In this document: positions 9,082 through 16,656 of the stretch, in pieces
Numbering within the stretch: the first letter of the stretch is position 1
Layout of the letters: each line of letters begins with the position of its first letter
Source of the DNA: Sphingomonas xinjiangensis
GTDB taxonomy: Bacteria; Pseudomonadota; Alphaproteobacteria; Sphingomonadales; Sphingomonadaceae
DNA length: 39,849 nucleotides
NCBI RefSeq assembly: GCF_014199255.1
Contig: NZ_JACIJF010000022.1
Location: forward strand, 1 to 39,849
Reading direction: 5' to 3'
The notes under the pieces: model-generated
Database searches by the model: none
Told to the model about the DNA's origin: nothing
The model's input: only the letters and a program-made list of their open reading frames with translations
Made by a program: the position numbers and the translations under genes

Positions 9082-10098
9082 ATGAACAACATTCTTGCCG
9101 CGGCACGGCGCGTCACCGAACGCAGCGACGTGACGGCGGACATCTTCGTTCGGGAGGTCCAGCCCGGCTATACGCCCGTCGTGCTACGCGGGATCGGGGC
9201 GAACTGGCCGGCGGTCGCTGTTGGACGTGCGGGGCCGCGGGGGATTGCCGACTATCTTCGGCGGTTCGGTGCCGGACGTACCGTTAACATGTTCGCGGCG
9301 GCACCGGCGGTGAGCGGGCGCTTCTTCTACGCCGCTGACCATAGCAGCTTCAATTTCGAGTCCGCCCAAGTGGCGGTGCCGATCTTTCTGGACACGCTGG
9401 TCGCCCATGCGGACGATCCGAATTCTCCATCGCTGTATGCCGGGTCGGCGCCGGCGGCGGAGGCGTATCCGGGTTGGACGCAGGAGAATGTCCTCCCGCT
9501 TCCTACACCCGGGGCGACGCCGCGAATATGGGTGGGCAACCGCAGCCGCGCCTCTACTCATTACGACGTCTCGGACAACGTCGCGCTGGTGGTGTCCGGC
9601 CGGCGTCGCTTCGCGCTCTTCCCGCCCGAGCAAATCGCAAACCTCTATGTCGGCCCGCTGGAGAACACGATCGCGGGGCAGCCGACCAGCATGGTCGATC
9701 TGGAAGCTCCCGATCTGGAGGCCTATCCGCTCTTCGCCCATGCCCTGGAGCAGATGCAGGTGGCCGAGCTGGAGCCGGGCGACGCGATCTTCATCCCGTC
9801 CTTATGGTGGCACGACGTCCGCGCCACGGGGCCGCTCAACGTGCTGGTGAACTATTGGTGGGGGCAGGGCGCGGGCGGATCGCCGATGGCGGCGCTGATG
9901 CACGCGGTGCTCGCCATCCGCGAACTGCCGGCCGGGCAGCGGGCGGGGCTGCGGGCGTGGTTCGACCATTATGTCTTCGAGGAGGGCGCCACCCAGGTCG
10001 CCGATCACTTGCCCGAGCAGGCCCGCGGCGTGCTCGCGCCGCCGTCTCCCCAACGCGATCACCGAATCCGCGAGTTCCTGCTCCGCACGCTAGCCTAA
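9082..10098 (+). CDS. Cupin_8 / JmjC-like (FIH-type) Fe(II)/2-oxoglutarate oxygenase
   Basis: About 338 residues, family PF13621. The double-stranded beta-helix metal triad is intact: H160 and D162 in THYDVSDN, and H244 in IPSLWWHDV. The context GRRRFALFPPEQIANLYVGPL and LNVLVNYWW is typical of asparaginyl-hydroxylase-like proteins related to FIH. Enzymes of this fold hydroxylate protein side chains, but the target of the bacterial TonB-linked members is unknown. I chose the ATG at 9082; an in-frame GTG at 9040 would add 14 residues and overlaps the terminator flank. Together with the halogenases this gene belongs to the accessory set commonly seen next to TonB receptors, here without a SapC gene. 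Confidence 0.85.
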   Translation: MNNILAAARRVTERSDVTADIFVREVQPGYTPVVLRGIGANWPAVAVGRAGPRGIADYLRRFGAGRTVNMFAAAPAVSGRFFYAADHSSFNFESAQVAVPIFLDTLVAHADDPNSPSLYAGSAPAAEAYPGWTQENVLPLPTPGATPRIWVGNRSRASTHYDVSDNVALVVSGRRRFALFPPEQIANLYVGPLENTIAGQPTSMVDLEAPDLEAYPLFAHALEQMQVAELEPGDAIFIPSLWWHDVRATGPLNVLVNYWWGQGAGGSPMAALMHAVLAIRELPAGQRAGLRAWFDHYVFEEGATQVADHLPEQARGVLAPPSPQRDHRIREFLLRTLA

Positions 10099-10109
10099 GG
10101 CGGCTGGGC

Positions 10110-11339
10110 TCAGCGGCCCGCCTGAATCAGGATCGAATCCGACGGCAGCAGGTGATCGAGGAACGGCAGGATCGCCGCGCCGATCGCCGGTGCGTCCTGT
10201 GCCATTACCGCCGGCTTCACCGGCGCGCGCGCCGGCAGGTCTACTTCGGCCAGCGCCCGCGTCAGCGCCTCGGCAAGCCGCTCGATCAGCGGCAGCGGCA
10301 GGCGTCCGCCGATCAGCACCGCGTCGGGATTGAGCAGGCAGTTGATCGCGGTAAGCGGCGCCACCAGCGACCGTACCGCGTCTTCCAGCCAGCGTTCGAG
10401 GATCTCGGGCGCGACGCTTTCCAGCTTCAGCAGGTCGCCGATCTCGGCTGCACGGTGGCCGGCGCGTTCGAGCCGGTCGAGCAGCGCGGAGACCGATACG
10501 GTGTCCTGGATCTGCGCGCCTGCACGCGCGGCATCGGGCATCAGCCCGATCTCTCCCGATCGCGCGCTGGCGCCGCGATGATAGTTGCGGTCGATGACCA
10601 GTCCGCCGCCCAGCCCTGCGCTCACCAGCATGTAGAAGAAGCTGGGATTGTCGAACGCGCTGCCATATTCCGCCTCGCCCAGCGCCGCCGCCGCCGCGTC
10701 ATTGTCGCAGTGGATCGGCCAGGGGATCGCATCCGCCAGCAGGGAGACAAGGTCAGTGCCGTTCCATGCCGCATAGCCGGGCGGCTGGTGCGGCAGCACG
10801 ATGCGGCCCATGTCGTCGGGCACCGCCACGCCCATCCCGAGCACGCGCGCCGGGTCTATTCCGCTGATTGCCAATGCGTCGTCCCACTCGTCGGCCAGGA
10901 AACGGAGTACGTCTGCGGGCAGCGGAAAGGCAATCTCGCGCGTCACGCGGCAGCGCACGGTACCTGCAAGGTCGAGCGTCACCAGGGTCAGGTGATCGCG
11001 GTCGATGTTCAGCCCGATGCCGAACGCGCCTTCGGGCACCACTTCAAGCAGGATCGCCGGTTGCCCCCGCCCGCTCTTGCGGCGCCCGGTGACCTGCACC
11101 AGCCCCATGTCGATCAGCCGGCCGGTGATGTTGGCGATGGTCGGGCCGGTCAGCCCGGTCTGGAGCGCGATGTCGATACGCGTCGTGCCCGGGGCCAAGC
11201 GGATCGACTGAAGCACGGTGCGCAAATTGTAATCGCCCGCGCGCGCCAGGTTGGTGCCCGACAGCGTCCGCGACAGGCGGGCACCCCGCCCATCGCTTCG
11301 ACCGGGTTTCGCAAGGGAAGATTGGGGCAGGCCGTGCAT
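10110..11339 (-). CDS. ROK-family transcriptional regulator of the locus
   Basis: About 409 residues. A winged helix-turn-helix lies near residues 25-90 (NLRTVLQSIRLAPGTTRID, GLTGPTIANITGRLIDMGLV), followed by a ROK sugar-binding domain with GIGLNID, CDNDAAAAALGE and GLGGGLVIDRNYHRG. The usual ExGH motif is changed to GEIGLM, so the sugar- or zinc-contacting histidine is missing. There is no CxCGxxGC zinc cluster either, which fits a regulator rather than a kinase. NagC, Mlc and XylR are relatives that act as sugar-responsive repressors. The gene is divergent from a mannokinase-type kinase, and the shared promoter holds a copy of the TATTTCAA-N-TTG element, so autoregulation is likely. The start at 11339 is the most plausible; open reading continues upstream without family similarity. 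Confidence 0.88.
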   Translation of the reverse strand: MHGLPQSSLAKPGRSDGRGARLSRTLSGTNLARAGDYNLRTVLQSIRLAPGTTRIDIALQTGLTGPTIANITGRLIDMGLVQVTGRRKSGRGQPAILLEVVPEGAFGIGLNIDRDHLTLVTLDLAGTVRCRVTREIAFPLPADVLRFLADEWDDALAISGIDPARVLGMGVAVPDDMGRIVLPHQPPGYAAWNGTDLVSLLADAIPWPIHCDNDAAAAALGEAEYGSAFDNPSFFYMLVSAGLGGGLVIDRNYHRGASARSGEIGLMPDAARAGAQIQDTVSVSALLDRLERAGHRAAEIGDLLKLESVAPEILERWLEDAVRSLVAPLTAINCLLNPDAVLIGGRLPLPLIERLAEALTRALAEVDLPARAPVKPAVMAQDAPAIGAAILPFLDHLLPSDSILIQAGR

Positions 11340-11415
11340 CCCGGAGCAACGATCCTTCGGCTGAAAACACAGGAGTCCTAGCCCGAAATGAAAGCGGGGA
11401 GCAATCGGCGATGGA

Positions 11416-11432
11416 TATTTCAAATTGACATT
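11416..11432. promoter_or_regulatory. Proposed ROK-regulator operator between regulator and kinase
   Basis: TATTTCAA-A-TTGACATT shares its first 8 bases and the TTG with the sites at 5392 and 14510; its half-sites match at 6 of 8 positions. It lies 77 bp upstream of the regulator start and 136 bp upstream of the kinase start, in an AT-rich patch within GC-rich DNA. A consensus -35 (TTGACA, 11425-11430) overlaps it, but no good -10 follows on the plus strand. Confidence 0.55.
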
Positions 11433-11567
11433 CTTATTGTGCGTTTCGTTCCGCAGTAGCACGAGCGAACGCAGCGTGGGGAGGGGATTGCGAGTGAGAG
11501 TACGGGCGTCGAGACGTGGCCGTTGGCCGAGCCTGCCACTCCGCACGCGCGGCAAGGATGCCGGGCA

Positions 11568-12470
11568 GTGATCCAGATCGGAGTGGACTTCGGCGGCACC
11601 AAGATCGAGGCGGCTGCGCTGGATGCCGAGGGACGCTTCCTGTCGCGCGTGCGCGCGCCGAATCCCGGTGCCTACGATCAGGCGATCCGCGCGGTGCGCG
11701 ACCTGGTCGTCCGCGCCGAGGGCGAGGCGGGGGCGCAGGGAACGATCGGCGTGGGCATGCCGGGTTCGGTGTCGCCGCGCGATGGCCGCCTGTACAATGC
11801 CAACGCCACCTTCCTGAACGGCCGGCACTTCCGCGAGGACCTGTCGGCGGCGATCGGGCGCGAGGTGCGCGTGGCGAACGACGCCAATTGCCTGGCGCTA
11901 TCGGAGGCCGTCGACGGTGCCGCGGCAGGTGCGCGCGTCGCCTTTGCGGTGATCGTGGGCACCGGCGTGGGTGGCGGACTGTGCGTCGACGGCCGGATCG
12001 TCGAGGGTGCCAACGGGCTGGGTGGCGAATGGGGGCATGTGCCCTTGCCCTGGATGCGCGCGGACGAGTTTCCCGGCCCGGATTGCTGGTGCGGACGGCA
12101 GGGCTGCCTCGACGTGCTGATCTCCGGTACCGGCCTGCAGCACGACTATCGCCGCCGCTCCGGCGCGCGGTTGAACGGGCCCGCGATCATCGCGGCGGCG
12201 CGAAGCGGCGACTCCGCGGCGCTTGCCTGCCTTCACGCCTATGTCGACCGGCTGGGCCGGGCGCTGGCGATGCTGGCCAACACGCTCGATCCCGATGTCT
12301 TCGTGCTTGGCGGCGGCATGTCGAACGTGCCGGAGATCTATGCCCGCTTGCCGGAGGTGATCGCCGCCCACGCTTTTGGTGGCCTTTGGCAGGGCCGGAT
12401 CGAGCCGGCGCGCTGGGGCGATTCCTCCGGCGTGCGCGGCGCGGCACGGCTGTGGCCGGCGCAGGCATAG
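11568..12470 (+). CDS. mak: ROK-family sugar kinase, mannokinase/fructokinase (Mak) type
   Basis: A 300-residue cytoplasmic kinase predicted to phosphorylate mannose or fructose at C6. The ATP-binding GVDFGGTK is at residues 5-12, the catalytic aspartate in NDANC is D105, and GTGVGGGL follows. GGEWGHVPLPWM (H157) and the zinc cluster CWCGRQGC (C173, C175, C180) followed by ISGTGL closely resemble E. coli Mak. The start is a GTG at 11568 with AAGGA 9 bp upstream; an in-frame TTG at 11523 is less likely. It is divergent from the ROK regulator. In this locus it would convert imported mannose to mannose 6-phosphate. Fructokinase activity cannot be excluded from the sequence. Confidence 0.85.
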   Translation: MIQIGVDFGGTKIEAAALDAEGRFLSRVRAPNPGAYDQAIRAVRDLVVRAEGEAGAQGTIGVGMPGSVSPRDGRLYNANATFLNGRHFREDLSAAIGREVRVANDANCLALSEAVDGAAAGARVAFAVIVGTGVGGGLCVDGRIVEGANGLGGEWGHVPLPWMRADEFPGPDCWCGRQGCLDVLISGTGLQHDYRRRSGARLNGPAIIAAARSGDSAALACLHAYVDRLGRALAMLANTLDPDVFVLGGGMSNVPEIYARLPEVIAAHAFGGLWQGRIEPARWGDSSGVRGAARLWPAQA

Positions 12471-12484
12471 TCTTTCAAACGCGA

Positions 12485-14449
12485 TCAGCGCGCGGGCTCG
12501 ATCACCGCAACCGCGCCTCCCGATGACGCGAGCGTGAGCACCAGCCGCCCGCCGGGGGAGATGCTCCGGGTGGCGGTACGCAGTTCCGTCGGGCCTGCGC
12601 CATCCTGCCAGGTCCGAGCGACATGGCGCCCGCTGCCCAGGAAGCCGAGCGGCAGGGTGACGGTGCGCGCGCGATCGGTCATCGCGCCGACATACCAGCG
12701 GGCGCCCTTGCGCCGGGCGAGCACCACATAGTCGCCGGGCTCGCCGGCCAGAAAGCGCGTCTCGTCCCAGCTGGCGGGCACGTCCGAGAGGAAGTCGAGG
12801 CCGGGCTGACCGCGATAAGCGTCGGGCGAGTCCGAGATCGATTGCAGCGGGCTCTCATACACCACGTACATCGCCAGCCCGTGCCCCCGCGTGGTCTGCA
12901 CCTCGGGCGCGGTGGCGGTGATCGCAAAGCGGTCGGGCGTGCGGTTGCGATAGCCGCCCGGCGTATAGTCGAGCGGCCCCGCGAGCATGCGGGTATAGGC
13001 CAGCATCACATTGTGCCGCGCAGTGATGCGGCGCGTCCATTTGTTGTACTCCGCGCCGAGCACGCCTTCCTGCGTCAGGAAATGCGGCCAGGTGCGCGTC
13101 ATGCCCCACGGGTGCGTGGCGCCGTGCAGGTCGAGCAGCAGCCGGTGGCGGGCGGTGGCCTCCGCCAGACGATGGTAGAAGCCGATCATCTCCTGATCGT
13201 CGCGATCCATGAAGTCGACCTTGATCCCCTTCACGCCCCAGCGGACGATCCGGCCAAGGATCCGTTCCATGTCGCGGTCAAGCAGCTTCCAATGCAGCCA
13301 CAGGATCAGCCCGACTCCGCGCTCGGCGCCGTAAGTCACCAGCCCGGGCAGATCGATCGCGTCGATGGGGCGGGTGGGGTCGGCGCCGGGCAGCAGCGTC
13401 GCGCCGGCGCCGCTGTTCACGTACCAGCCGTCGTCCACCATCATGTATTCGAATTTGTGGCGCGCGGCGAAGTCGATAAACGCGCGTTCGGTCGCATTGT
13501 TGGTCCCCGCAGCGGGTACGCCGGCAAGCGTGGGTCCCGACCACCAGTCCCAGGCAGTCTTGCCCGGCTTCACCCACGCGAAATCGCCCTTGGCCGGAGG
13601 GTTGAGGCTGGTGAGCAGCGTGTTCTCGATCAGCTTGCCGGGGTTGTCCCCCACCATCACAACCCGCCAGGGCGAGACGATGCCGCCGCCGACTTCCGCC
13701 TTCACGGCGATGGCGGGGTCGTCCGGACGACGCGCCAGCCGGGCGGCAACGCCGAGTGCCCCGGTCTCAGTGCCGGTGAGGTACATCGCCGGCCAATTCT
13801 CCACCGCCGCCTCGGCGATGGCGATCGCGCCGCCGCCGGCACCGGTGCCGCACAGCAGCGGAAGCTCGTAGAGGTTGTGCGGGCGGATCGCGCTTGCCTG
13901 CACCGGATCATACTCCCCCTCATGACTGGTGCCGAAGCTGCCGAGGTTGAGCCCGGTGCAGGCAAAGTCGCGCGGAAAAGCGAATTGGGTGAGTTCGTTG
14001 GCGAGCCGGAGCGACTTCAGATCAGGCTGGCGCGGTACCGCGTAGCGCAGCGCCATGCCGCTGTCATAGGCGCGCACCACCAGATCCAGCCGGCGGCGCT
14101 GTCCGCCGCTCTCGACATAATGCACGGTGATCTGGTTGTAGTGCTCGGCAACGGTCGCAACCTTGCCGGCGGGCAGCGTGTAGCGATCCTCGCCGCTTGC
14201 CCTCTCCACGCCAGCCACCTTCAGCCCGTTCGAAAGCTTGGCATAGCGCTCGAACTCCAGCCCCAGCAGCGAAGGCGCGAGCACCGGGCGTCCCGCCACC
14301 GCCACCTGATAGGTCGGCTGGTCGCCCGCACTGGTCCCCAGGGTCACGACGATGCGGCCATCGGGCGAGGCGACGCGCTGCGCAAGGGCGCCGGTGGGGG
14401 CAAGTACGGCGCTCAGGATCGCGCCCATGCGCACCAACGCGGTCACCAT
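12485..14449 (-). CDS. GH97 glycoside hydrolase, retaining alpha-galactosidase type
   Basis: About 654 residues with signal peptide (ending PTGALAQ). The N-terminal beta-sandwich starts VASPDGRIVVTLGT; the TIM barrel has EYMMVDDGWY, GVGLILWLHW, GIKVDFMDRDDQ and HFLTQEGVLGAEYNKW. D412 in KVDFMD aligns with the nucleophile of the retaining GH97 alpha-galactosidase subgroup (BtGH97b type), unlike the inverting SusB subgroup, which has no acidic residue there. Release of alpha-1,6-galactose from galactomannan is therefore the best prediction. The ATG at 14449 is preceded by GGAGAGA; the longer frame to 14485 lacks a good site. The gene is divergent from the GH26 mannanase across a promoter with the proposed ROK operator. 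Its 3' end nearly abuts the convergent kinase. Confidence 0.88.
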   Translation of the reverse strand: MVTALVRMGAILSAVLAPTGALAQRVASPDGRIVVTLGTSAGDQPTYQVAVAGRPVLAPSLLGLEFERYAKLSNGLKVAGVERASGEDRYTLPAGKVATVAEHYNQITVHYVESGGQRRRLDLVVRAYDSGMALRYAVPRQPDLKSLRLANELTQFAFPRDFACTGLNLGSFGTSHEGEYDPVQASAIRPHNLYELPLLCGTGAGGGAIAIAEAAVENWPAMYLTGTETGALGVAARLARRPDDPAIAVKAEVGGGIVSPWRVVMVGDNPGKLIENTLLTSLNPPAKGDFAWVKPGKTAWDWWSGPTLAGVPAAGTNNATERAFIDFAARHKFEYMMVDDGWYVNSGAGATLLPGADPTRPIDAIDLPGLVTYGAERGVGLILWLHWKLLDRDMERILGRIVRWGVKGIKVDFMDRDDQEMIGFYHRLAEATARHRLLLDLHGATHPWGMTRTWPHFLTQEGVLGAEYNKWTRRITARHNVMLAYTRMLAGPLDYTPGGYRNRTPDRFAITATAPEVQTTRGHGLAMYVVYESPLQSISDSPDAYRGQPGLDFLSDVPASWDETRFLAGEPGDYVVLARRKGARWYVGAMTDRARTVTLPLGFLGSGRHVARTWQDGAGPTELRTATRSISPGGRLVLTLASSGGAVAVIEPAR

Positions 14450-14509
14450 TATTCTCTCCCATTCCCGCCAGTCATGCCGGCGCACCCCCGTCTCCGGGAA
14501 CCCCTGCCA

Positions 14510-14526
14510 AAAATCAAATTGAAATA
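14510..14526. promoter_or_regulatory. Proposed ROK-regulator operator between GH97 and GH26
   Basis: Read on the minus strand this is TATTTCAA-T-TTGATTTT, identical in the first 8 bases and the TTG to the two other sites. It sits 61 bp upstream of the GH97 start and 74 bp upstream of the GH26 start. The second half-site is poorer (5 of 8), so the site is partly asymmetric. Confidence 0.5.
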
Positions 14527-14599
14527 CTTAACTTGACCGGGGGCATCTGCGCCGGTCTGATCCCTGTCCTTGCGGCCAATTTCACGGGACGAAAAGCCG

Positions 14600-15625
14600 A
14601 TGCTCAACCGACGCGAAACGATCCTCGCTGCCGCCGCTTTAGGCTGCACCCCCGCCGCCGCCATCGCGCGCACGCAGGACGCGATCGCGCCTGCGCCCGG
14701 CATGCTCAGCAATCCCCGTGCGACCGCGGAGGCAAAGGCGCTATATGCCTATCTCTGGTCGATTTATCGCAGGCACACGCTCACCGGCCAGCAGGAGCAG
14801 AATTTCTCGCCGAAGGGCCCGCGCCTGGAGCTCGACTATCTCCAGAGGGTGACCGGCGAACAGCCTGCCTTGCTGGGGTTCGACTATATCGAGCCGCGCG
14901 ACGAAGCGGGTGTGAACGCACGCGCGACCGCGTGGCACAAGGCGGGCGGCATCGTCACGATCTGCTGGCATTGGGGCGCCCCCGACATCGGGACGGGCTA
15001 TGAGAATTCGAAGAAGAACTTTGACGTCGCCCGGGCGCTGACGCCCGGCACGCCGCAGAACCGGGCCATGGTCCGCCAGATGGCGCATGTCGCCAAGCTT
15101 CTCGCTATGCTCAAGGCCCGCAGGATCCCCGTATTGTGGCGTCCCTTCCACGAATTCAGCGGCGACTGGTTCTGGTGGGGCAAGCACGGGCCGGAGGCGT
15201 TCAAGTCGCTCTGGCGGCTGATGTACGATTATTATGTGCGCGTGCGAAAGCTCGACAATTTGATCTGGGTGCTCGGCTGGGCAGGGCAGAATGTCGATGC
15301 GGCCTATTATCCCGGGCGCGACTATTGCGACATCGCCGGCGCGGACATTTATGTTGAGGATCATGGCAATTTGGCGCCGATGTTCGCCCAGGTGAAGGCG
15401 ATTGTCGGCGATACCGTGCCGATCTGCCTGCACGAGAACGGGCCAGTGCCGGACCCCGCCACGCTGGGGCCGAATGCCGACTGGCTGTGGTTCATGACCT
15501 GGCACACGCGCTGGCTGACCGATCCCAAGCAGAACAGGCACGATCAGCTGCGCCGCGACTTCGCGTCCGAACGCTACCTCACGCTGGACGAGCTGCCGGC
15601 CTCCGGCTGGCCGCGCCCGCGCTGA
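14600..15625 (+). CDS. GH26 endo-beta-1,4-mannanase
   Basis: A 341-residue secreted enzyme. The N-terminus (LNRRETILAAAALG...AIA) has a twin-arginine-like signal. The GH26 acid/base is E185 in RPFHEFSGDWFWWG and the nucleophile is E279 in CLHENGPVPD; both blocks are classic for family 26 mannanases. LLGFDYIEP and ICWHWGAPD are also family features. It would cut internal beta-1,4-mannosyl bonds of galactomannan or glucomannan in the periplasm or outside. I chose the ATG at 14600 because it begins the signal peptide; an upstream in-frame ATG at 14570 would put ten residues before it. It is divergent from GH97, and its 3' end overlaps the convergent GH5 gene tail-to-tail by 52 bp. Confidence 0.92.
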   Translation: MLNRRETILAAAALGCTPAAAIARTQDAIAPAPGMLSNPRATAEAKALYAYLWSIYRRHTLTGQQEQNFSPKGPRLELDYLQRVTGEQPALLGFDYIEPRDEAGVNARATAWHKAGGIVTICWHWGAPDIGTGYENSKKNFDVARALTPGTPQNRAMVRQMAHVAKLLAMLKARRIPVLWRPFHEFSGDWFWWGKHGPEAFKSLWRLMYDYYVRVRKLDNLIWVLGWAGQNVDAAYYPGRDYCDIAGADIYVEDHGNLAPMFAQVKAIVGDTVPICLHENGPVPDPATLGPNADWLWFMTWHTRWLTDPKQNRHDQLRRDFASERYLTLDELPASGWPRPR

Positions 15626-16656
15626 GGCGGGCGCGCCTGGCTGTCGTGCATCTCGCGCAAATGCGCGCGAATCAGCGCCCCACCCGGCGTCAGCATGGCG
15701 TCAGTCCAGCCGCCCTTGCGGCTCGCACCCGGGCGCAGCGCCGCTGAGGTTTCCGGCTTGTCCGACACCGACCAGGCCAGGTAGCTCAGCTGCTGCTCCT
15801 CCAGGAACCGCCACCAGCGCCGCGTCTCCGCCACCGCGAGGATGCCGTTCCCGTCCGCCTCGCTGGTCCCCCATTCGGTTACCATCAGCGCGACGCCCCC
15901 CGCCAGCGCGGCCCGCGCCTTTGCGCGCAGTTCCTCGCCATGTGTGCCCGCATAGAAGTGCAGCGTGTAGGCGACGTTGGTGAAGGGCAGCGGGTCGCGC
16001 GCGGCGATGTCCACGTCCTGCGACCAGGTCGGCGTGCCGGCGATGATCAAATTGTCGGGATCGTGCGCGCGGATCCTAGGGATGACTGCCAGGTGATAGA
16101 GCTTCACCGTCTCGCGCCAGCCATGCTCGCGCAGCGGCTCGTTATAGGTCTCGTAGATCAGGTTGGGAAGGTGGCCGTACTTCGCCGCCAGCCATTCGAA
16201 GAACGCGCCCGCGGCGGCGGGCTCCGGCTGGTGCGCGTGCCAGTCCACGATCACATAGATGCCCCGCGCTACCGCGGCCTCGACCAGCGCCTCGACCTTA
16301 CGCCGCTCGCGCTCGGGATGCTCGAGATAACCGCCCGAATGCACCGCCATCGCCGCGCGGACGACATCGACCTTCCAGTCGTCCACGAGATGGTCGACCG
16401 TCGCGCGATTGTAGAAGTCGCCGGCCCATTGGCTCCAGAAGAACGACATGCCGCGCAGCACGACGGGGTCCCCGTGCCGATCGACGATGCGGTTGCCGGC
16501 GACGCGCAATTGGCCATGTCGCTCAACCGGGGTCGCCGCCGATGCCAGCTGCGGCGCCAGCAGCCCGAGCAGCAGGAGTGCGGGCCCCAGCACGCGCCTC
16601 AGCCAGCCGGCTCCGGTTCTCGCCCTCGATCCAAGCATCGCGCCTCTCGCGGTCAC
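15574..16656 (-). CDS. GH5 endo-beta-1,4-glycanase (cellulase-like, GH5_2 type)
   Basis: About 360 residues: a hydrophobic signal segment (LGPALLLLGLLAPQLASA) and a GH5 barrel. RGMSFFWSQWAGDFYN, VDVVRAAMAVHSGGYL and YVIVDWHAH resemble subfamily 2 endoglucanases. The acid/base is E173 in YETYNEP and the nucleophile E261 in VTEWGTSEADG. It may attack beta-1,4-glucosyl-containing stretches of glucomannan. The start is a GTG whose G lies two bases after the upstream gene's stop overlap (GTGA), suggesting coupling; an ATG at 16638 is an alternative. The last ~25 residues (SQARPPQRGRGQPEAGSSSS) are low-complexity and run into the GH26 gene on the other strand. This may be read-through after loss of an earlier stop. 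Confidence 0.87.
   Translation of the reverse strand: MTARGAMLGSRARTGAGWLRRVLGPALLLLGLLAPQLASAATPVERHGQLRVAGNRIVDRHGDPVVLRGMSFFWSQWAGDFYNRATVDHLVDDWKVDVVRAAMAVHSGGYLEHPERERRKVEALVEAAVARGIYVIVDWHAHQPEPAAAGAFFEWLAAKYGHLPNLIYETYNEPLREHGWRETVKLYHLAVIPRIRAHDPDNLIIAGTPTWSQDVDIAARDPLPFTNVAYTLHFYAGTHGEELRAKARAALAGGVALMVTEWGTSEADGNGILAVAETRRWWRFLEEQQLSYLAWSVSDKPETSAALRPGASRKGGWTDAMLTPGGALIRAHLREMHDSQARPPQRGRGQPEAGSSSSVR

Noticed and set aside
9474..11381. 635-codon plus-strand frame across the cupin and regulator genes
   Set aside because: Overlaps two genes with clear family motifs in other frames and shows none itself.
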